Of a stretch of DNA of 64,000 nt, positions 55,980-64,000 are shown piece after piece. Within the stretch, counting starts at the first letter, position 1, and every line of letters starts with the position of its first letter. Origin of the DNA: Onthophagus taurus (lineage: Eukaryota > Arthropoda > Insecta > Coleoptera > Scarabaeidae); contig NC_091972.1 in NCBI RefSeq assembly GCF_036711975.1, positions 16,125,001 to 16,189,000 on the forward strand, written 5' to 3'. The notes beneath the pieces were generated by a model. That model saw only the letters and a program-made list of their open reading frames with translations, did not search any database and had not been told where the DNA came from. Position numbers and translations under genes: made by a program.

Positions 55980-56769
55980 TCAAAATAGATTACCCCTATT
56001 ACAGGCGCTACACTTTGATACCGTGCTACTATCACCTAATTTCACCGTTTCTTCATCATCATTTCCTAAATAACCACTATCATGTCGTCTCTGCAACAAA
56101 AAAATAATAAATTAATTTAATTTCTATTAATTTGGCGCTTATTAAACAACCAAAATTACTTTTAATTCTGTGGCAAGGCACAAAAATGCCTCCTCGATGT
56201 TTGAATTTTCTTTAGCACTAGCTTCCAAGACAAAAAGTACTTCAGGCATATACTGACACATAGCTTCAGCTTCTTCAAATTCCACCTCCCTTAAGGTTTC
56301 TAAATCGGCTTTATTTCCAACTAAAGCCACTAAAACAGAGCTCCCCGAATACCTTCTAACCTCCTCAACCCATTTTCCCACCGATAAAAACGAAGATCTT
56401 TTAGTAATATCATAAACAATGATTACCCCATTTGCTGATCTGTAATAACTTTGTGTTATCGTTCGAAAACGTTCTTGACCTGCTGTATCCCAAATCTGTA
56501 ACTAATTAATGAATCAAAAATAACTTTGAGGTTAATTTTGGTTTTAAGGGATTTACTTTAACTTTTTTTCCATCAACGACGACAGTTTTCATGGAAAAGT
56601 CCACTCCTATTGTATTTCCATGGCGTTCAATGAAAGTACCGTTTTTAAATCTTTGCACTACACAAGTTTTTCCTGTTCCACAATCCCCAATTAAAACTAT
56701 TTTAAAGAGAAAATCAAAACTTTCCTCATTTGGGATGCTCATTAACGTCGTAGGATTACGACTAGACAT
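55980..56769 (-). CDS. Rab19: Rab GTPase, Rab19/Rab43 group
   Basis: Three minus-strand exons: 56557-56769, 56160-56501 and 55980-56090, all phase 0, with introns of 55 and 69 bases, giving 221 residues. Nucleotide-binding motifs are intact: GDCGTGKT (28-35, P-loop), DTAGQE (76-81), NKAD (134-137) and EASAK (164-168). [15 protein letters not shown] and [20 protein letters not shown] are Rab signatures; [10 protein letters not shown] and [18 protein letters not shown] point to the Rab43/Rab19 branch, which controls Golgi-linked membrane traffic. Oddity: the cysteines expected at the extreme C-terminus for prenylation appear as CSAC at 212-215, with NRGNLF after them, so the usual terminal CC/CxC is absent in this reading. 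A different last exon or an indel would change that. Confidence 0.93.
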
Positions 56770-57590
56770 TTTCTTAATTATTTGGGTTAACTTTTCTTAA
56801 AGTTTTTCTTATACACGATCACATCTCGCAGAGAAGAGGTTAAAGTCTGATGGAAGAAGTGTTATTTATGACATTAAAATCCATCCTTGTTTAACACACT
56901 AAGAAGTATAGGGATTAAAGAGACAAAAAAAAAATTTTTCTTAACTCGACTCGACTCTAAACGATAAATTTTAATTTAAACAAATATATAATCACATTTT
57001 AAAACCTACAAGGATTTATTAAACGTTATCATTATCATGTTTACTTTGCGTTAATTTATTTTAATCCTCTTTATTTAGATTAAGATTCATTCATGACTTT
57101 TAAATGTTATTGCGGCTAATGTCACAACTTTACTTTAACCTCGTCTTTTTAATCTTCATTCTTATAATAAAGTTTAAAAAAATTAATATTATTTTAATAC
57201 GTTAACTTATATCTTATTAAATTGATTAATATTATTAATTATCTTTAAATTTATTTATTTAATTAGTTATAATTTTACAGTTTGACTTTAGCAACAAATT
57301 TTATGTGTTAAACTGACAGCTGTCAAAAATTCAAAATAAAATTTAATAAACAATTTTGTAAAATCAATATTTTAGCAAAAAATGCAGAAAAGATGTGTAG
57401 ATATGATTTAAATTTTTAAGATGTATTTTATTTCGTTTGGTTTAAAAGCACCCAAGCTCCGTTGAGTATTGGTTATAAGGTTATCCAACTCGAACAAATT
57501 GACGTTGACGGGGTGAGGTAGGAAACGTGACGTCATTGGAGGCAAGATAATTTAATATATAGGTGGCCATTATGTATGGAATATAGTATA
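56770..57590. other. Region upstream of the Rab gene
   Basis: Should contain the Rab promoter. AT-rich, no recognisable gene. Weak repeat-like wording GACGTTGACGGGGTGAGG near 57502. Confidence 0.4.
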
Positions 57591-57712
57591 CAGGTGTCCC
57601 GTGCGGAACACACACACAAACATTTCGGAAAAATTTTATTAGAAAGATTGCTTCAGAATAATGTATCCTACAACCGTATAATGGGCTGATGTGGAAGATA
57701 CGGGACTTCCTG
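57591..57712. mobile_element. Short TIR element (CAGGTGTCC family), copy 1
   Basis: Starts CAGGTGTCCCGTG and ends GGAAGATACGGGACTTCCTG, with TA on each side. The interior CAGAATAATGTATCCTACAA and CCGTATAATGGGCTGATG matches the copy at 63536-63650. Confidence 0.8.
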
Positions 57713-57996
57713 TATATCTTGGTAAGTATCAACATTAAAAAACAGTTTATACAAAAGTTGTTTAATATTTTGTTTGCCATAATAAGGACAATACAAATGA
57801 GCAACGAATAACACTTGAAGTTTTTTAAATGGCAATGTATCCTTTCGTTAGGCTCATTTGATAGAGATTTGTTTTCTCTTTACGATGACGCAAAATTTTA
57901 GTACTCTTATATCAGAAAATCTTCGAAAAAAATTCTAAAATTCTTTATTAAGTAAATTTAACTAATAACATGAATCTAGATATCCGAAATCGTCAA

Positions 57997-58260
57997 GTAC
58001 CTCGAATTCCGAACACTAGATATAGAACTAGAACCGTCTTTAGAGACGTGCGACTAAACCTGAATGATTCTAGGTCTAATATTAGTTCTATTTCAGTAAA
58101 AATAGATAACAATTTAAATAGATAACACGCTTAGTAACAATTAAAACTACAACTAACACTAGACCTAGAACTAGAAAGTTTTTTTTTCTAGTTCTAGGTC
58201 TAGTGTTAGTTCTAGTTTTAGTGCAATAAAAATATACAACATAGTGATATCTAGCAACAT
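57997..58260. repeat. Palindrome modules on the left side of satellite C
   Basis: Two degenerate modules: CTAGAACCGTCTTTAGAGAC and AACCTGAATGATTCTAGG, then AACACTAGACCTAGAACTAG joined directly to its inverse CTAGTTCTAGGTCTAGTGTT. A matching block lies at 60165-60350 on the other side of the array. Confidence 0.8.
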
Positions 58261-58261
58261 C

Positions 58262-60150
58262 ATGTTTGGACTCATTTGAATGGTTTTTTTAAATAAAGTA
58301 CACATCATAAAAGAATACCATGAAGTTGTCCATTTGTCTATTATATGATAACTAACTTCAGATTTAAAATGACAACCTCAATTTTGACATATTTGTAATC
58401 TTCATTAAAAATCCTTTAAAATGAGTACAAACACGACATATTTATCTTCAATATTAATGTTCGGTTACAAATGTCAATGTCAATTTTGATATATTTGTAA
58501 TCGTCGTGAAAAATCCTTTAAAATGAGTCCAAACATGATACGTTTAATTCCAATATTACTCGAGATATAAGCAACTTCCGATTTGAAATGTCAATGTCAT
58601 TTTGACATATTCTTAATTTTTATAAAATGTCTTAAAATTTATCACAAAAACAAAAAAACAATAAAAAATATTAAAAATTAAGGTTGGTATTAATATTTAA
58701 TAATTAAATTGCTATCTTCATTGTTGCTAACTTCGGGTTTAACGATTTTTTATTCAAACTTTTTTGTTTTTGAGATAAGTGCGTCATGTTTGGACTCATT
58801 TTAAAGGTTTTTTTAATAAAGAATACACCATGAAAGAACGCCATGAAGTTGTCCATTTCTCTATTATATGATAACTAACTTCAGATTTAAAATGTCAACC
58901 TCAATTTTGACATATTTATAAACTTCATTAAAAATCCTTTAAAATAAGTACAAACACGACATATTTATCTTCAATATTAATGAAGTTATGGTCAACTTCC
59001 GGTTAAGAATGTCAACGTCAATTTTGACATATTTGTAATTGTCGGGAAAAATCTTTTAAAATGAGCCCAAACATGATACGTTTAATTCCAATATTACTCA
59101 AGATATAAGCAACTTCCGGTTTGAAATGTCAACGTCATTTTGACATATTCTTAATTTTTATAAAATGTCTTAAAATTTATCACAAAAACAAAATTACAAT
59201 AAAAAAAATTAAAAATTAAGGTTGGTATTAATATTTCATAATTAAATTGCTATCTTCATTGTTGCTAACTTCGGGTTTAACGTTTTTTTATTCAAACTTT
59301 TTTGTTTTTTGAGATAAGTGCGTCATCTTTGTACTCATTTTAAAGGTTTTTTTAATAAAGAATACATCATGAAAGAACACCATGAAGTTGTCCATTTGTC
59401 TATTATATGATAACTAACTTCAGATTTAAAATGTCAACCTCAATTTTGACATATTTGTAAACTTCATTAAAAATCCTTTAAAATGAGTACAAACACGACA
59501 TATTTATCTTCAATATTAATGAAGTTATGGTCAACTTCCGGTTAGAAATGTCAACGTCAATTTTGACATATTTGTAATCGTCGTGAAAAATCCTTTAAAA
59601 TGAGCTCAAACATGATACGTTTAATTCCAATATTACTCGAGATATAAGCAACTTCCGGCTTGAAATATCAATGTTATTTTGACGTATTCTTAATCTTTAT
59701 AAAATGTCTTAAAATTTATCACAAAAACAAAAATACATTAAAAAAAATAAAAAATTAAGGTTGGTATTAATATTTAATAATTAAATTGCTATCTTCATTG
59801 TTGCTAACTTCGGATTTAACGTTTTTTATTCAAACTTTTTTGTTTTTTGAGAAAAGTGTGTCATGTTTGGACTCATTTTAAAGGTTTTTTAATGAAGATG
59901 ACAAATATATCAAAATTGACGTTGACGTTTCAAACCGGAAGTGATTGTAATTCCATTAATATTAAAGTTAAATATGTCGAGTTTGGACTCATTTTAAAGG
60001 ATTTTTTATGAAGTTGACAAATATGTCAAAATTAAAAGTTGAAAGTTCGAACTTTTTGGTTTTTTGAGATAAATGCGTCAAGTTTGGACTTACTTTAAAG
60101 GTTATTTTATGAAGATTACGAATATAATAATAAAATTAAAGTTGACATTG
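58262..60150. repeat. Satellite C (about 530-bp tandem units)
   Basis: Three full units and a partial one; GTTGTCCATTT recurs near 58326, 58849 and 59388 (spacings of about 523 and 539). Units contain many inverted GTCAATTTTGACATATTTG blocks and GAGATATAAGCAACTTCCGG. The last part (59890-60150) consists of broken subunits in mixed orientation (AATTGACGTTGACGTTTCAA). No coding capacity. Confidence 0.88.
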
Positions 60151-60164
60151 ACAATTGAAAGTTT

Positions 60165-60350
60165 TGACTGTTTCTAGTTCTAGGTCTTGTCTTAGTTCTA
60201 GTGATAGTGCTAGTGTAAAACTAGAACTAACACTAGAATTAGAACTAGAAATATTCAGGTTTAGCCGTGTGTCTTTCGACTTTTCTAAGTTCTTGTTTAA
60301 GACGCCCTAAACATAAAACTTTCTAGTTCTAGTGTTAGTTCTAGTTTTAA
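60165..60350. repeat. Palindrome modules on the right side of satellite C
   Basis: GTTTCTAGTTCTAGGTCTTG to CTAGAACTAACACTAGAATT, then CAGGTTTAGCCGTGTGTCTT and a final CTAGTTCTAGTGTTAGTTCT. Same family as the large arrays, in degenerate form. Confidence 0.8.
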
Positions 60351-60389
60351 TTATTATTTAACCCCAAATTCTTGTACATTTTATTTGAT

Positions 60390-60975
60390 CTAAAAAAATT
60401 TTTTTTTATTTAATCCACTTACCTTGCTTATAATTTCATCCATTTACCCATTTTGAATCAAATACAACCTTTAAATCCAATTAATTATGTGTTTTTCATT
60501 AAAAAAACTTAAATTCAACGTCAATTTTGACAAGCAACTGCAATATTTGGATCTTAATCACCATGGTAACCGAGCCAAGTTGGATAACCTTAAAATAATA
60601 AAATTTTATTCCGATTTTTTTATCAATTCTAACCGAATTTTTATTAATTTTAAAACAATTTGAATTCTTTTTATTATTATGGTTATCTCGCATTCATAAC
60701 AAATTCGTTAATTTAAGTTAATTTACATAAATCGATTAATTAAGAGAAATAAATTAAAAATATGTTTTTTTGATTTAATCCACTTACCTTGTTTATAATA
60801 CTCTAGATCTAGATAAACCAATTTTGAGTTAAATACAGCCTTTTAAACCAATTAAATAAGACTTTTTCCTTAAAAAAACTTAAATTAAATTTCAATTTTG
60901 ACAAGCACCTGCCATATTTGGATCTTAATCACCATGGTAACCGAGTCAAGTTGGAAACCTAACAATAATAAAATT
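60390..60975. promoter_or_regulatory. Two diverged copies of a 200-bp block with an X-box-like motif
   Basis: 60394-60600 and 60766-60975 are roughly 80% alike by eye and in the same orientation. Both keep ATTTAATCCACTTACCTTG (minus strand: CAAGGTAAGT, a strong splice-donor match) and ATATTTGGATCTTAATCACC followed by ATGGTAACCGAG. ATCACCATGGTAAC fits the RFX X-box consensus RTHNYYWTRRNRAC at every position, in both copies (60558 and 60931). The second copy lies about 230 bases before JTB. They may be promoters or first exons of a leftward transcript. This is inference. Confidence 0.4.
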
Positions 60976-61201
60976 ATAACCGTTAATATTTCGCTTTATA
61001 TTTTAATATTTTTTTAATTTTATTGTATCGTTTTTTTTATATTTTTGTATGTTGCTTCTTAAGTGAAATACACTGTATAAATAAAAACATAAACTGTCAA
61101 TTTAGTCTAACCTAAAAAAATCATACGTCAAGTTGACAGATCCAAACCACAAAATTGAAAGATTTATTTCTTTATAATAATAATAATAATAAGAAAATAA
61201 G

Positions 61202-61769
61202 ATGATTGAATCGTGTCCTAAACGTCGAATGTTCATCGGAATAACTTCCTTAGGAATGTAAGTTATAATTAAGAAATTAATCCCGTTGCAAAAACACATC
61301 TAACCTCTCAGTGTATCAGATTAACCATATTAGTCTTGATTATCGAATCAAATTGGACAGAATCAAACTTAAAGAAACGAGAGTTTCCAATCGAACAGAA
61401 TTCCACGTGTCGGGATAAAGAGAAGCATGTAGTTATTAAGGAATGCGAACCTTGTACAGGTTAGAACATAACCTTAAAAAAAATCCAAATAATTGTTTAT
61501 ATTGATTTTTAGCATATGAAATTACTAGTAAAAGTATTGGAGTGTGTATTGAAACGCATTTTAAGGAAGTAATAAAATGTGCAAGTGGTGAAATGGTAAC
61601 GAGAAGTTGCGATCGAGCTGTTTATTTGGATGAAAAAAGATTTTGGAAATTTGAATGTTCAATGTTTATGGGATCTTTAGTCTCACTCGTTTTTGTGATA
61701 GCTAGGAAAAAAGTATTAAATAAGCGATTATTACAAAGGGTACAAAGACAATTAGCTAATAGTGTTTAA
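61202..61769 (+). CDS. JTB: JTB (jumping translocation breakpoint) family membrane protein
   Basis: Three exons: 61202-61257, 61320-61459 and 61513-61769, with introns of 62 and 53 bases, giving 150 residues. The first junction (phase 2) yields an N-terminal hydrophobic stretch FIGITSLGILTILVLII, read as a signal sequence. The lumenal part has the cysteine pattern of the family (CRDKEKHVVIKECEPC, then VCIETHFKEVIKCASGE and SCDRAVYLDEKRFWKFE), followed by a transmembrane helix (about 115-130) and a short basic cytosolic tail (RKKVLNKRLLQRVQRQLANS). The human protein shares RLFWKFE and the KVRKQIES-like end. JTB is linked to mitochondria/cytokinesis regulation in vertebrates; the insect role is unclear. 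Its stop lies 16 bases before the next start codon. Confidence 0.88.
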
Positions 61770-61785
61770 AATAAATCAAATTAAA

Positions 61786-63453
61786 ATGAGTGTTTATATT
61801 GAGGGAAGTTTAACTTTGGTTGAAAATATGTTTGGGTTGAGTTTAGAATCATTTATAGTTTATAATTTAGCAGTTAAATGTGATGTAGATGTTAATTTAT
61901 GTGTGGTTGACAATGAAGGTGAATTAAAAATGATTTTAGATTTAGATAAATTTGTGGTGATTAATAAAAACGATATTCCGCGGATTGGGAGTTATTGTAA
62001 ATGGCCTATTGTAATAACAAATAATAAAGTTGTAGCTGGTTTATGCGCGGTTTGTCGCCAAATTATTAAATTGAGTAATAATAGTAATCTTAAAAATTTA
62101 TTGGGGTTCAAAGAATCTTGTTTGATGGCTTGCTCTGAAACGTCTACTTGGACGAAATTTTGTGAGGTTGATATAATAAAAACAACAAAAGATTTATTGG
62201 TTGATTTAAACAAATTTATTGAGAATGATTGTTTTAAAGCCCCAATTTGTTTTGGAAAATTCGAACACCATTTAAATCAGCCAGTTCGAATGCATAACAT
62301 TTATAAAGTTGCAAGAAGAGTTCATAATGACAAAGATTTAAAAAGTAGCTTACCAATTGAAGGTTTAAATTTAAATCATTTATACGCTGAAGGTTTATAC
62401 ATGACTCTAGCGGATTGTATCATTTATTTTTGTTACAAATTAATTTTTACCCAAATTATTTTCGACGGCGATTCCAAAAACGATTTAAATCTAACCTCAT
62501 CTTGGATGAAACGCATGGATTTAAGCGAATTAAACATAAATATTGACAAAAAACCCGATATCGTATCAATTAAAAAGGTAATTTTACCCAAAATTAAACA
62601 TACAAGTCTTTATAGTTCGGAACAAAACAAATATAAACAAGAAATAAGTGTTACATCCGAAATAATAGACGATTTAAATCGCTCCTTGCATAATTTAAAA
62701 ATTTCCAATAATTTAATTCCTTTTGGTGATGATTTAAATTTTGATTGGGGTTTAATCCCTTTTAATGCAAATCCAGGGGCGGCTTTACCGAAAAATCGGT
62801 CAAAAAGGAAATGCGAACAACTAGAAAATTTAGCAAAATCCGTCTTAAAAATAATCCAAACAAAAACCTCTCAAAAATCAATTAAAATTGTTGATTTTTG
62901 TAGCGGAGGTGGTCACTTAGGAATTTTATTATCAACTCTCCTCCCAAATTCAACGATAATTTTGGTTGAAAACAAAGAACGGTCCCTCGAAATGGCTCTA
63001 AATCGTATCAAATCCCTAAAATTAACCAACATCCAAATCGTTCAATCAAATCTTGATTACTTCATCGGTAAATTTAATATTGGGATCTCTTTACATGCGT
63101 GTGGTGTAGCTACTGATTTGGTTATACAAAAATCGATTGATAATAAAGCGGATTTTGTGTGTTGTCCTTGTTGTTATGGGGCTATTAAAAATTGCCATCA
63201 GATTTCGTACCCGAGGAGTGGTTATTTTAAGAACATGTTAAGTTACGATGAGTATTTGAGGGCGACGCGTGGGGCCGATCAAACTCACGACGAAGAAAAT
63301 CCTAAAACTAAAAACGGATTTCGTTGTATGGATATTATCGATTGGGATCGCAAATTGTACGCTGAACAATTCGGTTATGAAGTTCGTTTGGGTAAATTAA
63401 AACCTTCTAATTGTACGGTTAAAAATAATCTATTAGTTGGTATTTTAGGTTAA
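61786..63453 (+). CDS. GSTCD: GSTCD-like protein with C-terminal methyltransferase domain
   Basis: A single uninterrupted frame of 555 residues from ATG 61786 (MSVYIEGSLTLVENMFGLSL). The frame is open a little further upstream without another ATG, and this start has an AAA context. The N-terminal half is the divergent glutathione-S-transferase-like region (GLNLNHLYAEGLYMTLADCI resembles the GST C-terminal helices). The C-terminal third is a class I SAM-dependent methyltransferase: VDFCSGGGHLGILLS (about 369-383) is motif I, LVENK follows, and SLHACGVATD (about 433) and CCPCCYGA (about 458) are typical of the Methyltransf_32 family. The substrate is unknown. It follows JTB on the same strand after 16 bases with no obvious promoter, so shared transcription is possible. 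Confidence 0.9.
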   Translation: MSVYIEGSLTLVENMFGLSLESFIVYNLAVKCDVDVNLCVVDNEGELKMILDLDKFVVINKNDIPRIGSYCKWPIVITNNKVVAGLCAVCRQIIKLSNNSNLKNLLGFKESCLMACSETSTWTKFCEVDIIKTTKDLLVDLNKFIENDCFKAPICFGKFEHHLNQPVRMHNIYKVARRVHNDKDLKSSLPIEGLNLNHLYAEGLYMTLADCIIYFCYKLIFTQIIFDGDSKNDLNLTSSWMKRMDLSELNINIDKKPDIVSIKKVILPKIKHTSLYSSEQNKYKQEISVTSEIIDDLNRSLHNLKISNNLIPFGDDLNFDWGLIPFNANPGAALPKNRSKRKCEQLENLAKSVLKIIQTKTSQKSIKIVDFCSGGGHLGILLSTLLPNSTIILVENKERSLEMALNRIKSLKLTNIQIVQSNLDYFIGKFNIGISLHACGVATDLVIQKSIDNKADFVCCPCCYGAIKNCHQISYPRSGYFKNMLSYDEYLRATRGADQTHDEENPKTKNGFRCMDIIDWDRKLYAEQFGYEVRLGKLKPSNCTVKNNLLVGILG

Positions 63454-63535
63454 TTAGATTAAAATGAATGTGTTGTAATGAAAATTGTATGTTAAAAGAA
63501 TTACTAAAATGAGTTTAAGTTAATATTTGTATATA

Positions 63536-63650
63536 CAGGTGTCCTGTATCTTCCGCATCAGAGCAGGACCGGCCGCAGAAAAATCTTTTCAGAATAATGT
63601 GTATCCTTCAACCGTATAATGCTCTGATGCGGAAGATACGGGACACGATG
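63536..63650. mobile_element. Short TIR element (CAGGTGTCC family), copy 2
   Basis: CAGGTGTCCTGTATCTTCCG at the left and CGGAAGATACGGGACACGAT at the right form an inverted pair of about 30 bases, flanked by TA on both sides. Shares its interior with 57591-57712. Confidence 0.85.
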
Positions 63651-63704
63651 TATAGAATTTGTATTTCTAATGTTTTCATTATAATATAAGTTATGCGATT
63701 AGAT

Positions 63705-64000
63705 TGCAATTTTACATCTAAATGTTTTATTATATTAACCCTGCCGGTGGAATTTGCTACCATAACATTTACAGAGTTCCGCTTGTAGCTCTGCATATAT
63801 TCAAGGGTATCATCTGCCACAAGAATACAATTCGTAGATGATGTTCAATTACCACGTAATTGATTTGAATCTGAATTAATAAACTCTGGACGGTACGTCC
63901 CATCATAATTTTTTTCAAAAAGAGGTACTTCTGAAGAGACAACTTGTAGTGAAGCAGTATCTAAAAGGAAAGCCAAATGCGTGGGGGTAACATGCTAAGG
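63705..64000 (-). CDS. Partial unidentified minus-strand coding sequence at window edge
   Basis: From the right edge the minus strand reads HVTPTHLAFLLDTASLQVVS, then SEVPLFEKNYDGTYRPEFIN and SDSNQLRGN before a stop near 63849. The same frame then reopens with ADDTLEYMQSYKRNSVNVMV and ANSTGRVNIIKHLD, up to a possible donor GTAAAA. A GTAATT...GGCAG segment of 39 bases across the stop would splice LR to DDTLEYM in frame, but that is unusually short for an insect intron. It may be a gene entering from the right or a pseudogene. I do not recognise the family. Confidence 0.35.

Noticed and set aside
1-64000. tRNA, rRNA or other structural RNA genes
   Set aside because: I looked for tRNA A/B-box wording and rRNA cores by eye and saw none. 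A covariance-model scan would be needed to exclude them.

Overview
The window is nuclear DNA of an insect. Every gene I recognise is eukaryotic and split by GT-AG introns, some as short as 61-62 bases. The genes include arthropod-type families such as DM4/DM12, and the gaps are AT-rich and filled with insect-type transposons. A beetle is my guess from overall flavour only; nothing here proves the order.

Genes, left to right: CWC27 (minus, 944-1943) lies head to head with EB1/MAPRE (plus, 2991-17412), whose introns hold most of the left-hand transposon debris. A RING-coiled-coil-NHL (TRIM-NHL) protein (minus, 23913-32027) has a 6.3 kb intron full of satellite DNA. A secreted DM4/DM12 protein follows (plus, 43109-44073), then a Rab19/43-type GTPase (minus, 55980-56769). 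JTB (plus, 61202-61769) and a GSTCD-like methyltransferase (plus, 61786-63453) are separated by only 16 bases. A piece of an unidentified minus-strand reading frame runs off the right edge.

Most of the remaining sequence is repeats. Three tandem families stand out: satellite A (about 177 bp; 26.3-30.1 kb and, inverted, 33.1-36.4 kb), satellite B (about 350-365 bp; 1-478 and, inverted, 40.0-41.9 kb) and satellite C (about 530 bp; 58.3-60.1 kb). A fourth family is a double-palindrome module of about 127-130 bp, found at eight or more loci, in long arrays at 19.8-23.0, 30.9-31.7 and 44.5-46.2 kb, and beside the other tandem arrays. Satellite A sits inside two opposed copies of what looks like a Tc1-type non-autonomous element. 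Satellite B joins the same hAT transposase remnant at both of its loci. The tandem arrays therefore appear to travel inside mobile elements.

Classical transposons: RTE, CR1/jockey, RNase-H-bearing and R1/R2-like LINE relics; two mariner relics, one carrying a hAT insertion with a clean 8-bp target duplication; piggyBac fragments; a foldback element with a 9-bp target duplication (Mutator-like size); and an 8.7 kb Tigger/pogo shell (46749-55430). Nested in that shell is a 5.3 kb element with long inverted ends that encodes a broken copy of an uncharacterised insect protein family with RNase H-like acidic motifs.

Most notable observations: two mutually exclusive duplicated exons in EB1, a hairpin-rich mobile element lying exactly between them, the JTB-GSTCD 16-base spacing, and the transposon-satellite associations.
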